Part shown: piece by piece, positions 23,257 to 34,581 of the stretch
Position numbering within the stretch: the stretch's first letter is position 1
Layout: the number at the start of each line of letters is the position of its first letter
Assembly (NCBI GenBank): GCA_024305745.1
Contig: JAHRBS010000012.1
Location: 687,001-751,000, forward strand
DNA from: Polyporus tsugae
Lineage: Eukaryota; Basidiomycota; Agaricomycetes; Polyporales; Polyporaceae
Reading direction: 5' to 3'
Length of the DNA: 64,000 nucleotides
Translations under genes and position numbers: made by a program
Notes under the pieces: model-generated
Seen by the model: only the letters and a program-made list of their open reading frames with translations
What the model was told of the DNA's origin: nothing
The model's database searches: none

Positions 23257-26200
23257 TCTGGCAGGTCCCATCTCGCACTCAGCTATTGTCTTCCACGCTT
23301 GAAAAGGGGGTGTATGTTCCGTCATCTCCCCCACCCGGTCTTGTGGAAGCTCCTCCGCCGTTGTCCCGGCGTTCCCGGCGGATGGCGTCCTCGCTGGACC
23401 CCATGACCACGCTTGTGCGCGAGGCTGAGGTCGGCAGGGCGCCAGGAAGCGGGCTGGGCCTAGACCGCCAACGTGTGGTCGGCATCACGATCACGACATC
23501 CTTTCTTGACGTGAGCCTCCCGTCCAGGCCCTCTTCTTAACCCCGGGTTCGTTTCGGTTCGCGGTGTTGCACGCCCGTCCTCGCCGCCTTCCATCAAGCT
23601 GAACATCGCTACCGGCTGCGCCTCTGGACCGCGAGGCCACCCCATCTCGTCCGCATCCACGTCCACACCCACACCTGCACCGCTTCTCGTCTGCGTCGAA
23701 GTTCGATCGCGACGTTCGATGATGGCTGTCTGCACTGTTCTGGATCCAGACACTCCAGACACTCATTCTTACAGACACGGATTTGTTGTATCACATCCCC
23801 CCTTCGTGTACCGCTGGCATCTGTTCATCTTGCAGCGTGCACATGCCCCTTCCACGACCTTCGATGCCGCTGTCTCAGAACGACTTTTATCTGCCTCAGG
23901 CTGGACGATATACCCTCAATCAAATCACACATTCTCTTCCCATCCCACCCATCAACCCATATGCTGTGTTCCATCTTGTTCGGTACCCGTATCATGCGTC
24001 CAAGTTCCGTTTGCTTCTCAACCTCTTCATATGTCTGGTACCCCTGCTTCTCTCGCATCGCATCGACCTATTCGCTTAACGCTCCGCAAACGGTCCCATG
24101 CCCACGATATCTATCTATCTGCTAACACAAGCTTCGTCGTTTCTCCCACTGCTTGCTCACATACCCCCGCTTTGCGCGTGTCGTGTACACACTCTCAACC
24201 ACACTTGCTTTTGGTACTCCATACCACTCTCCTCGCATCTCGCACTGTCAACGCTACCGTGACTTGGCTATGGGCACCACAGTCATCTACATGTTGTATT
24301 TTGTATCATACCTCACCCTGCTCGCTCGCCGCATCATCAATCATTTATTTAACCTCAGGTTTGGGAATGCTATCCGCATTGCCTTAGCTCGCAATCTTCA
24401 ATCGTAACCGCGATAGTCTCGATCGAGTTCGGCGGGACATGCGTTGAAGGTGGCAGCAACACCCCCAATCGGATTCGCCCCGACTTGTAGCTTGGCAGGT
24501 ACTGTTCGATCAATATAACCTCGCACGAACTCGAATCGTTGAGATCTTTTCTCTCTCTCTCTCTCTTCGAATTCTCTGCCTGATCGGTAAGTACGACGTT
24601 GACGTCGTGATCGTGGTCTTGCGGTGCGTTCCCCCGGGCCCCGGGACGTGCGAGGACGTGCGAGGCCCACTCGACCCTCGAGTCGATCGAAAACCCGTAT
24701 TACGCTACGTGTGATTCGTCGATGCATGGCAAGTCGGGGAGAGCATGCAATGCGCGTTGAGGTTTTCCGTCTTCCGGATGCAGATGGATGGCACCTACGT
24801 CCTCCTCGGCTTTCGGCGCCGCTCCTGAGCAGGCGGGGGTAGCCTTCATCTCATCTGTCGGGGCAATACGGGTCCGATTCTGCTGCAGATACTTCCACAG
24901 TCGAAATGAGTGGTTTGGATCTTGCCAGGTAGTAGCCGGGTGCGGAGCGTGACCGGTGGCCGGTGAGGCCCAGCGGCGGATCGCCGACATTTGCATGGCT
25001 TGAAATGCGAGTAAATTTGCATCCTCGACAGTAGTACTGTCCCAATCACAGCTGAACACGACAGCCTTGGTAGGATGGGACGTCGGGCCGGGACAATCAT
25101 AAGTTTTCGTTTGCGCTTGATCGAGGCCCGAATGAAGTTTGCAAGCGTGGGTGGCATACGGTGCCGCGACGCTTCCTCGCTGACGTCCATCCACCAGAAG
25201 ATTTTTCACGCGCGATCGAGGCTCCAATTTGGAATGGTCGCAAGCACGGATCGAAGACGGATCCACCTGAACGTTTCGTCGCTTCTTCCTCCCGCAGCCC
25301 CCACATGAGCCATATGGACAGCACAGTACAGTATGTTCGAGGTAAGTCTTATCTTGCAATCTGACGTACTTAGTACGTACTGAACCCCCGCCCTATTGGG
25401 GCGGGAATGCAGGGGGTGGCGAAAGAGGAAACATGGAATCGGAATCGGATGGGCCAACTCGAACGCCGGCGGTAGGGCGGGTACGAGGGTCGGCAGGGAT
25501 CTGAGTCTATTCCGCTCTCGGACGCCTCGATCGCGCGCCCGTGCTGGGGATCGGCCACTCTACCCGCGTCCGACTCGGACATGCTCAGCTCACCGAGTAT
25601 TCACCGTGACAGCGTCCGCCCTGGCGCCTCGCTCCGCGCCACCTCGCACCATGCATGTAGCATGCATGCGCCGCCGTTCCCGCGTCGGTGCCACATTGTC
25701 GACCTGCACTGGCATGACGCGTACGCTTGCCGACCATCAATGTGTACAACCCACCCCGGTCAAGTTTCGCGCCTCCCGACGGACAGCGAACGACTTCGAC
25801 TTTCGGCAACACGTTCTTGGACTCGGCCTCTGAGGGTTGGTGGAATTTTCCTATCCGGGATGAAACATTTCGGCTCAAACATTGCCAGCTGCCCTGCGTA
25901 GTCCGGTACGTAAGTGCTGCCGCAGGGCGGGCCCGGGCTTCACTCTCGTACTTATCTCCGACTGCGTGCATGGCATGTGCTCGCGCTCCCCAAATTTTGA
26001 CCGTGACTCCATGTGCTGCAATGCCAGTCGGAGTGTATATGTCTTGATCGCCAAAGCGTCTCAATGCGTCGCGGTCACAAGTAGCTACGACTAGCTCCAG
26101 CTGGAACGACGCGAATTTCATCAGGGGGACCTTCCTATTCGTTTTTTCGTCCAGAGGCCTGAAGCTTTATCTTCAACCGACCGTCCCTGGATCCGGAGGA

Positions 26201-27943
26201 CTTACGTGTCGCTCAGAGTCTCAGGCTCTGGGGACATGTGGCCGGTCACTAACCAAAGAGAACTAGTGTTGTGCGACGTAAGTAATAATAAAAGTGCGAC
26301 ACAGGATTTCTGACCGCGAACTGAGGCACCACCGCCTACGCAGCTCGTCGACGTCGAGGAGACGAACAGGATCAAGACCGTTGACTCCGCCCGGCTGCCG
26401 GCCCTTCCATGCATCCCGCAGTACGACGTGTCTGGACTCGTAGTACCCATGTAGCCCAGGCTCGACGCCGGGACCGTCCTGCGTACGCCGGGTTGCATCC
26501 AAAGGTAGGTTTGAAGCTTGAGCTTGGGCTGACCTTGACCAAGGGAGGATCCCAAGCCTCTCAGGTCCCCCTGACTGACTTGGGTAGCGGTTTCACCACA
26601 GACGCAGATGCATGATGTGCGGATGACGTCGCCAGCGGCGCGCGACTCTTTCAAGTTCGGTTTCAGGGTCCTGACTCCTGCGCCGCGCGCTCTGCGGCGG
26701 CGCGGCACGGCGAGGGGGGACGGCGGCCCCGGGAAATCTCTGCAATCTGAAAGCCAAACTAAGTAAACGGGCAGGCGGGCGTGATCAACAGACTGTGCAC
26801 TTTTAGCACTATATAGTATATCTACAGGCACCCGTGCTCGCTTACACAGGCTCCAGCCTGAACGTTGAACCTCGAGCTCCTGCTGTCATGTTGCCGCGGC
26901 TCTCACGCTGGGAGGTCAACCGACGCGGAATTGGGCGGGCGGTAGGATGTCATCTGAGCCCTCAGTCCGGGTGCCTGTACGTACGTTCAGATTAATATTG
27001 TCGTGCTAAGGCTCGATGACGTCTGTCCTGACCAGGAAATTACATACGGGGATGAAGTTGGGTCGTTTCCAATTATTGCGCTCCTGAAGATCATCTCAGA
27101 TGGTACATTGTGAGTCAAGGGGCCGCCCTGAGCGAGCATATGCAACCCTCCGCTTGTGTTACGGAGTCTGAGGGATTCAGCAGGGGCAAGAATGGAAGTT
27201 GGTTAGTCGTAGCGGCGCTCGTCCGTAGTATGAGACATGAGACAAGACGGCGGCGGAAACTTGAAGCACGCCACGCACGGGAATCGCGGATGCGGACGTC
27301 GCTGAACACCAACGTGGGGCGTGCCCCCTGTTGGGTCCATGCATGAGCTTCTTCATCAGTCATACTCTGGAATATCTGGGACGCGTACCGGGTTTAGTCA
27401 GATTTAGAGCTCATCTGCACATGCCATACTTAACGGCGCTTATGCATATAGCCCCATCACAGTATCATCTGTCCCACTGTCCCAGCTTCCCTATCCCACT
27501 AACAGAGGCTTGCGGAGCAGAAGGTACAGTAAGAGGAGGGTGGCTCCTTGCTTCGGAAGAGAACCCCGCTGTATTACGCCTGAAGAGGCACGACCAACTG
27601 TCATGATAAGTACGCGCCATCAAGGTCGTCCAGCCAGACGCACGGTAGCAATTGCAACCGAGGGGATCAGGCGTTGCGTTTAGACTTTTTGCGGCAACCC
27701 CCTCGGCTATGCAGAGTCGGAGTGCCATCTACATTATACTCGGAAAAGGCATACGAACCGAAAACGGCGGCGGAGGGCGGCGCCGCGGCGGCATGCGGAC
27801 ATGAGGATCTGCCCACCACGACCTTCTAGCTTTCCAACAACGAAATAAGTAAGGGCGTGCATACGGAGCTCGGGGAATGTTGCTTGTGCCCCGGGCCGCT
27901 CTCGTGATCCCGAAGCTTGTGTATCAGTACGTTCGCCATCACG
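23257..27943. other. 4.7-kb gene-poor region
   Basis: The first ~280 bases keep a Pro/Ser-rich, coding-like frame offset from the upstream gene. Beyond that I find only short overlapping frames without domains. The region ends at the MutY stop. No RNA gene or repeat apart from a small TC tract was found. Confidence 0.4.
24550..24567. repeat. TC dinucleotide microsatellite
   Basis: An uninterrupted TC run of nine units in non-coding DNA. Confidence 0.8.
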
Positions 27944-30743
27944 TCATCGGCCAGTGGCGGCGCCGTCCTCCCAGAGCGCGCGCACCTGTCTCCAGACCTT
28001 GAGGACCCCCGTGCCGATGCTAGGGAGAGAATCCGTCAGCAAGACCCCAAAAATTCAGTTAGGAGAAGGAACTTGACGGAAGCCAACAAGGGAACGGAAG
28101 GGGTGGCGGGGTGCGAGGAATGGAATGGTGCGCGGAAGCAAATGCGCAAAGCGGGAACGAAAAAGCAGACAGAACGACAACACGTACTTGGCGTCGGCTA
28201 CCGCGTCCAGCATGACCCACTGCGCTTGCGCCCTCTGGCAGTGCCCGGGCGGGCGGTTCGGGGACGCCTTGCCAACATTAACATTAATGTGCGGTAGCTG
28301 CGATGGAGATGGCGAGATCGCGGGCTGCCGATGCTTCCGCGAGGAGGTCTTGCCTTTAGACGTCTTGGGGATAGCGGCTCCGGCTCCGGGAAACGCGGCG
28401 TCTGGCTCCTGCGCAAGCGGCGGCGGACAGTCGGCGCCGCCGCCCTCGAGTACGACCCACTGGACCCGGTAGGTTTTCCTGATGTGGGAGAATATGTGCA
28501 GCACGTCACCCGCTGGGACTATCTTTACCACACGGAGGGCTGCGCCTGTGTCTGCGTCGGCAGCGGCGCTGGGGCCTGTCGGAGCGGGCTTAGCCTCGGG
28601 TCGTGGTCTACGCGTGGTCCGGCTCTGTCTTGGGTCTTGTTCCGAACCTGAGCTTTGTTCTTCCGATTGTCTGTTGGAGACAAGAGGCGATCGCGACGGA
28701 GAACTCGCAGGGGGTGAGACGAGAAGCGCAGAGAGGAGCGTGTCCGCTATCTTGGCTTGCGCGGAGGACGACGTGGTCACGGGCACATTCGCAGCGGTGG
28801 GAAACTCGTGAAGGCCGGCGAGAAGTCCTAAACCGTCACGGAAGCAAATTCAGCACCCAGCAGCTTCGACAAGAATCCGACGCAGACGGACGTGGTATGT
28901 ATTGGAGAAGGTGCGGAGTTATTCAAACGTAGCGGCTACGCGCGTACGCGGAGTAGCCCGGGATTGCGAGGCCACCGGGGTTTCCAAGGGAGAGGCTATT
29001 GAAACGGTATGGCTCGACTTGACTCACCTCCTTCTGGCCGGCGGACGAGTAGGAACCAGCGTTCACTTGCATCCGCGTTCCGGTTTGTCCTCCACTCTAC
29101 GACGTTCACCATATCGAGTTCTTCCCTGGCCTTTTTCTTCTCCACTTTCATCGGGTACGTTGTGACTGGGCTGCCATCAGGGAGGGGCTCGCACAAGGTG
29201 CACAGCTCCTCGATGTCCGGTATCGGTGGGTGGCGTCCCGACGGTCCGGGAGACGTCGCAGATTTTGCACCCTAGAAATATCGACCCTCGGTAAGCTCTA
29301 GCGACGCAGTTCAGAGGAGAGCATGCCTGCGTTCGTCCACATACATTCGCACGACAGCCCTCGGAGGCGGAGTTGTCTTCTGTACCTTCCGTATTTCCCC
29401 GGGACTCTACGCGGCGTGATGCAGAGTAGGCGGCACAATGGCGCTGCAGCGGGCACGCGTTGCAGGACGGATCGCGTACCTTGCATACGGTCGCACCGAG
29501 TTCTATCAGCGCTTGGTTGAGATCACCAGGGCGGTCGGCGTCCTCAACAAAAGCGCTTGCGCCGGCCCAGAGGATGTCGAGTGTTTGCTTGGCCTTCGGC
29601 GGCGCGTGGAGCGCTAGGATGCGGCTGAGAAGCCGGTGGACGTTCCCGTCAAGCTGTTAAAAAGATGCGGATGCGGACGCACGTCAGTGTGATTATCACG
29701 GCAAGAAAGATGTGTGGGACAAGGCCGCTGAACGCACTGCCCCGTTGGCCAGCGGAACTCGAGTCTAACGCAAGAAGCTGATGCAAAGCGCTCAGTATGG
29801 GATTGCCGGCGAATTCTAGCGTGAATGCAAAACAAGCTTCCCCCGGTGTCTAATGTAGCCTCGCTGATGAAGTACTCACCACGGGAACGCGTTCGTTGTA
29901 GGCGATGGAACATATCGCTCCTGCGCTGTATCGGCCGATGCCGGGAATCTTGCTCTCCATGTCTTTCGCGTTCTCCGGAAGGCAGCCATCGAACTCTTTG
30001 ACAACTTTCTGGGCACCGCTGAGCAGACGGGCAGCTCGCGAGTAGTATCCCAGCCCTTTCCATAAACCATTCACAGTGTCTATGTCGGATGCCGCCTGTG
30101 GACAAGACTGTGAAGGTGATCGACGCGCAGTGCCGATGGTGGACTACTCACTAAATCGGTGATGGTAGGAAATCTACAACACGACAGTTTACCATGGTGG
30201 ACATAATGAAGGGAACTAAACGACTGACTTCTCCATCCATCTGTTGTAGTATGGTATGACTGTGGCTACCTGCGTTTGCTGTAGCATGATTTCTGACACC
30301 CATACCTACGAAACGTCTGCATCAAAATTCGAGAGGTGAGCTAGAAGAAACCGGCACACCTCATATGCTCGCTGGGCTTTCTGTTCTACGTCCCAAGAGC
30401 GGTCGTACGGCTTTCGCCATGGCATGCCCCGTGATGCGTGCACGCCCTCATACCAGTGCAAAAGGGCCTCGCGGAGGGGAGCAGAGTGCGAGATCACGTG
30501 GAGGGAGATAGAGTGCGGATGTGTTTGACAATGGAGAGTCTCGGGCGAGTCAGCGGTCTCGGCTTCGTCCATATATTCCAATGCGTTTGAGAGGTCGCGT
30601 CTCCTGCTGTTCCCCTTCAGACTGGTCCGTCTCTTTGCTGGTTTCCTGTCACCGACCTTCCCTCTCTTCTTCTTGGGCTCGAACGACGCGTCGCTGTCGG
30701 TGTAATCGTCATCATCAAGCTCTACTTTGCGTTTCTTGGCCAT
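27944..30743 (-). CDS. myh1: A/G-specific adenine DNA glycosylase (MutY homologue)
   Basis: Exons, high to low: 30360-30743, 30229-30305, 30152-30173, 29880-30095, 29411-29653, 29028-29271, 28188-28827, 27944-28019 (633 aa). MutY enzymes remove adenine mispaired with 8-oxoguanine in base-excision repair. The N-terminus is lysine-rich (MAKKRKVELDDDD, KKKRGK), a likely nuclear signal. Catalytic Glu133 lies in WVSEIMLQQTQV and Asp235 in LDGNVHRLLSR, with the helix-hairpin-helix ESKIPGIGRYSAGAI between. Cys290, 297, 300 and 306 (CKVRDPSCNACPLQRHC) form the 4Fe-4S loop. The C-terminal NUDIX-like domain follows (FLLVRRPEGGLLAGLHEFPT), ending NIGTGVLKVWRQVRALW. The intron at 29272-29410 is optional because the sequence is also open across it. 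A Ser/Pro-rich insert enlarges the C-terminal domain. Confidence 0.92.
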
Positions 30744-31135
30744 GTGGGACGGCGATGCGGGGGCGGGCTGCGTGACGGATGGGAGCGGGTGGCAGGCGAT
30801 GTGAACCGGCGCGTGAGCGTGTTCCCATAGGCGCTTGTGGTCACATCACGTGGCCTCGTTCTGCCACGTCTACCGAGTCAGAACGATCGCAGAATAAGTA
30901 CTAGCGTAAGTACTGGATAAGTTGAACTTGAAGGCGATGTTTGAGACTGAAGCTGCGATGTAACACGAGGATGGTTGGGTGGAGTGATGAGATGATGCGG
31001 TGATGGGAAAGGCAGGACAGTGCGACGAGCCAAGTTCCCACGGGAATACGCCACGTCGCCTTGAGGTCTTCGTCGACGGACGCTCGACGTCGTTCTTCTC
31101 CGCTCATCCTCTTTCTCTCTTTTCTTCATCTCGCC
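30744..31135. promoter_or_regulatory. Divergent promoter region
   Basis: This 392-nt gap lies between the start codons of the MutY gene (minus) and the SURF4/Erv29 gene (plus) and must hold both promoters. A pyrimidine-rich tract precedes the ATG at 31136. Confidence 0.5.
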
Positions 31136-32401
31136 ATGTCTGCCCGCATCAACATCGCCCGCCCAGCCTCTGGAGGCTACAGTCCTGACCCCCACGGCTT
31201 CGCCAATTCAAGACCCTCCGCCGGCTACAGAGCCGCAAACCCCGACGACCCGGTGGAGAAGCTCAGGGCTTTCGCTCGCCAGGTCGAGGACTACAGTGAA
31301 ATCTACTCGCAGCCTCTTAAGCCGCACCTCCCGGCCATCGGACGGTTGCTCATTGTTGGCACGTTCTTGGAGGACTCCTGGCGTATCGTGACGCAATGGA
31401 GCGACCAAATTTGGTACCTCCAGAGGTGAGTGCAGACGTGGCCTCATGTTCGCTCAATCATACGAACCTCGCAATCCAGACATCGTCACTTCCCCTGGGG
31501 CATCTCCCATCTCTTCCTGATCATCAACGTCCTTGTGCGTATACCGTGCCATTCACATGATAAACTGAAATGCGAACCGTGTTGCAACCTCTCGCAGACG
31601 ATGCTTGTTGGTTCAGGGGCAGTCATCACCAAGAGGCACACCGAATACGCTGTTGGTGGCCTGCTCGCTGTCGTTGTCATCCAGGCGTTCGGTTACGGCC
31701 TCATTTTCGACCTCAACTTCTTCCTGCGTAACTTGAGTGTCATCGGTGGCCTCTTGATGGTCTTCAGCGATTCGATGTTAACGCGCAAGAAGCTTTTCGC
31801 CGGCCTCCCCAGTCTCTCGGAAAACGACCGCAAGAAATAGTGAGGACTCTATTCTGTTTGGTTGCATGCGCAGACAAATGACGTATGGATTTCAGCTTTT
31901 TGCTCGCCGGACGTGTCCTGCTCATCTTCCTGTTCATTGGTTTCATCCTCCGTGGACAGTGGAGCATTGCCAGGTTCTTCGTCTCCATTATCGGTCTCGC
32001 CGCCTGCATCATGGTCGCCGTCGGTTTCAAGGCGAAGTGGTCCGCAGCGTTCCTCGTTATGACCCTTAGCACCTTCAACGTGTTCATCAACAACTGGTGG
32101 AGCGTCCACTCCGCGCACCCGCAACGCGACTTCCTTAAGTGAGTCTATTACATTCCATTTACCGATTGACACACCGTTGACCGTTGTATAGGTACGACTT
32201 CTTCCAGACGTTGTGTTCGTGTTGATTTCTATCTATTCTCCTATCGTTACTCACGTTTCATGCCACCTATAGCAATTGTTGGTGGCCTCATTCTGCTGGT
32301 CAACATGGGCCCCGGTAAGTGCATCAACTGGATGGTGCGATTTGCGGCTCATTCCTTTTCCAGGCGGTCTGTCAGTGGACGAGAAGAAGAAGACGTACTA
32401 G
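31136..32401 (+). CDS. ERV29: SURF4/Erv29 ER cargo receptor
   Basis: Exons: 31136-31425, 31480-31534, 31598-31839, 31896-32138, 32192-32214, 32273-32314, 32364-32401 (310 aa). SURF4/Erv29 selects soluble secretory cargo into COPII vesicles. The protein has a soluble N-terminus (EKLRAFARQVEDYSEIY), then several membrane spans (SHLFLIINVLTMLVGSG, GGLLAVVVIQAFGYGLIF, LLIFLFIGFILRGQW, SIVGGLILLVNMGPG) with the family landmark WSVHSAHPQRDFLKYDFFQ. It ends in KKKTY, a KKXX signal for COPI retrieval to the ER. Every intron is short, GT-AG and in phase; exon 5 is only 23 nt. Confidence 0.95.
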
Positions 32402-32634
32402 GCGTTTTTCGGCACCGCCGTGGTGTGATGGACTATCTCCTGAAACGAGCGTCCCCCGGTGCGGAACGAGTTCGCCTGCCCGCAAAGCATGGGGAAGTAC
32501 CTGGGTACGATGGGGCAGGTGGTTTCTATTGTATCTTTCGTGAAAACATGGCATGGCGGCACCGATCCCCCTCATATTGTTCATTTAGTTCTAGTATTCT
32601 GCTACCGACTACGATGCAAAGTAGCATGCATAAG

Positions 32635-32819
32635 TTATTCGATGACCGTTGGCCTGTCAGATACCCACTCAGGACGCGCACATTCTCTGTGAACCTTGTA
32701 GTCTGGCTTGCCGAGATCTGCCAGTGTGTAGAAGATTTCGACGTTCGGACTTTGTCCGTGGATTCGGACCAGTTCCATGATGGGGCACGGGGTGAAGTCG
32801 GAGAACGTGTCCAGGGATG
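32635..32819 (-). CDS. Possible last exon of a small unidentified protein
   Basis: An open frame of about 61 codons ends at 32635-32637, convergent with the SURF4 gene. Its residues (FTPCPIMELVRIHGQSPN, then EIFYTLADLGKPDYKVHREC) look like natural protein and not a shadow frame. An acceptor at 32820-32821 (minus strand) would start the exon; the ATG at 32778 would otherwise give 46 aa. I could not settle the upstream exons, which may lie at 32.9-33.4 kb, and I do not recognise the family. Confidence 0.3.
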
Positions 32820-33666
32820 CTCGATGAGTCGCCGTGGTAATACATGTACAGTACATAACTTGTGAGCAATGGGGTACGCGGTGGGAGGTACTGTGGCTCG
32901 CGCAAGTGAACATTTCCAGCGCGAGTGGGGAGGCACGCATTGGGAGCAAGAGTGGCAAAGAAACCGTTGTACGTACAGGTTATACACGTGCCGTAGCGCT
33001 CGCCCTCAAAGCATCAGATTTGCGCACCGAAAACGCCACCAAGTTCGCGAACACCGCGACTTTTGAATGCGAGCTCACCGCAGACCACCCACGCGCGCGC
33101 ACAGGTGGCCGTGCCGCACTCACGGGCGTGCACCTGAGCATGTGGCGGGGAAGTCGAACGGCGGCGGAGAGACGCGCGCCCGAGCCTTCGTGAGGTCGAA
33201 AAGATTTCCTGCAGCAGCTGGACGCCTGGACGGCGCGAAAAGGGGGGGGGGTGGATGAGTCGGACAGATGGGATGGGATGGGAAGTCGAGGGATGTCCGT
33301 GTTGGGCGTTACGTATCGCACCCGGTACCGTGTGGCTACTCGCAACGATGGGGAGGCCCCTCGTTCACAGCAGCCCTCTGTTCTCCTTCATGAAAATGGT
33401 GTAAACGTAGACCCGGGTCACCCCAACGCAACAGTGGACTTAGGATTGCGAGACGTGCAGCGTCAAGTCGCCGGTGGAGCCACAACTCTGTTCATAGAAC
33501 TGTCGATGGCTTCCTGTGGGTACCCGTGAATGCATCCGCATCCCATGAAGTGGTAGTGGGAGGGGGTACTTAGCTCGCGAGCTCGGCGGATGCGGGCCGT
33601 CCTGTCGGCTCACAGAAGTTCACATCCAAGTTCTTCTCGAAGATTTAAGCGGCCGCCGGGGTTTGA

Positions 33667-34102
33667 ATGCGGGAGGAGTTTCAAGCGATCGCGCACAGCA
33701 GCGTGACCGTGAATGGTCTGCGCTCTTCGAGGAACGAGACCGGAGACGAGACCGCGGCGGCGGCGGACCGCATGGGGTGGCTTGCAAACGACCTCAACGT
33801 AAGTGGCGTGAAGTTGGGGTTTCTAGAGTTCGAATCCTCCACGATCGCCACGGCGTGCAGATCAAGGGGGTCAATAGTATTCGCGTGAAGCGCAAGCACG
33901 ATGATGGTCGTCGGGGAATTCTCTGTCGCAGTCGTCCGACAGTCGCTGCGGGGATTCGGGGGCGAAACTGGAAGACATGTATTCGATAACGCAGCAGGCC
34001 AGGGGCGAGGCCAGCCGCATCATGTCCGCAATCCGCAGGACGGCCGTACATAGACCGCACAAGTCGGTAAGGGCGCGGGTTCTGGGGGCGGTTGCAAGAT
34101 AG
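33667..34102 (+). CDS. Tentative small two-exon gene, unknown function
   Basis: The ATG at 33667 opens 44 codons that end at a strong GTAAGT donor. An acceptor at 33931 continues in frame (33932-34102) to give 100 aa with helical, charged sequence (KLEDMYSITQQARGEASRIM). The neighbouring frames are also open, as is common in GC-rich DNA, so the model is weak. The stop lies about 50 bases from the 3' end of the interrupted minus-strand gene, which would make the two convergent. Confidence 0.25.
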
Positions 34103-34149
34103 ACTGCGAGATGTGGGCGATACGTGGGCAAGGTTATCGGCGCCGCACC

Positions 34150-34305
34150 CTAGGTAAATGAATGCGGTCCCGGGGTTGGCCGTCCGGGCTTGCTAGAAAC
34201 GGATACGAGGAGCAACAAGGGTGTGTTCATAAGGCGCAAGGCGAGGATATTGACTTGTGACACCGCCAAATGACGGAGGGGAGATAGGGAGACAGGGACA
34301 TGAAG
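34150..34305 (-). pseudogene. 3' part of a gene split by the retrotransposon
   Basis: If the element and one copy of the 5-bp target duplication are removed, the minus-strand frame of 41485-41786 runs on here for 51 more codons to a stop at 34150-34152. The sequence is leucine-rich (NILALRLMNTPLLLLVSVS). The function is not recognised. It is now cut off from its 5' part by 7.2 kb of transposon. Confidence 0.4.
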
Positions 34306-34310
34306 GCCCA

Positions 34311-34504
34311 TGATAAGGTCAGACCTCACGCTAGCAATAAGCGAAAGACTGGGGGACTAAAGACCAACTCGAAGCTGGGGAATTACCGCAGCTTCGAGGG
34401 GTTTATATATTGTATTGGAGCCTGCGCACGGACCAGGTGCTTCAGGGCAGGTCGTACAGGTCGTTACAGGTGGTATTACTAATCATAGAAGTCGTATCGT
34501 AACA
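34311..34504 (-). repeat. 3' LTR
   Basis: 194 bp, TG...CA, identical to the copy at 41291-41484. On the element's strand it starts TGTTACGATACG and ends GACCTTATCA. It contains the 9-bp inverted repeat CTCGAAGCT/AGCTTCGAG downstream of a TATA box. Confidence 0.97.
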
Positions 34505-34518
34505 TTACCCCCCTCTTT
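34505..34518 (-). other. Polypurine tract
   Basis: On the element's strand this reads AAAGAGGGGGGTAA directly before the 3' LTR, the expected primer site for plus-strand DNA synthesis. Confidence 0.85.
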
Positions 34519-34581
34519 AGCTTCATGTCTCAGGAAGCTGTAAGGCGTTAATAGTGGGTAGTCGTTAATGCCATGGGTTAA

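Noticed and set aside
23279..23794. Arg/Gly-rich minus-strand frames after the WOPR gene
   Set aside because: No conserved feature; composition explains them.
29272..29410. Continuous exon through this part of the MutY gene
   Set aside because: The frame is open, but the sequence here is unlike the family and good splice signals flank it, so an intron was preferred.
33780..33860. B-box-like GTTCGAATCC suggesting a tRNA gene
   Set aside because: The neighbouring bases do not form a T-arm stem and there is no matching A box or acceptor stem.
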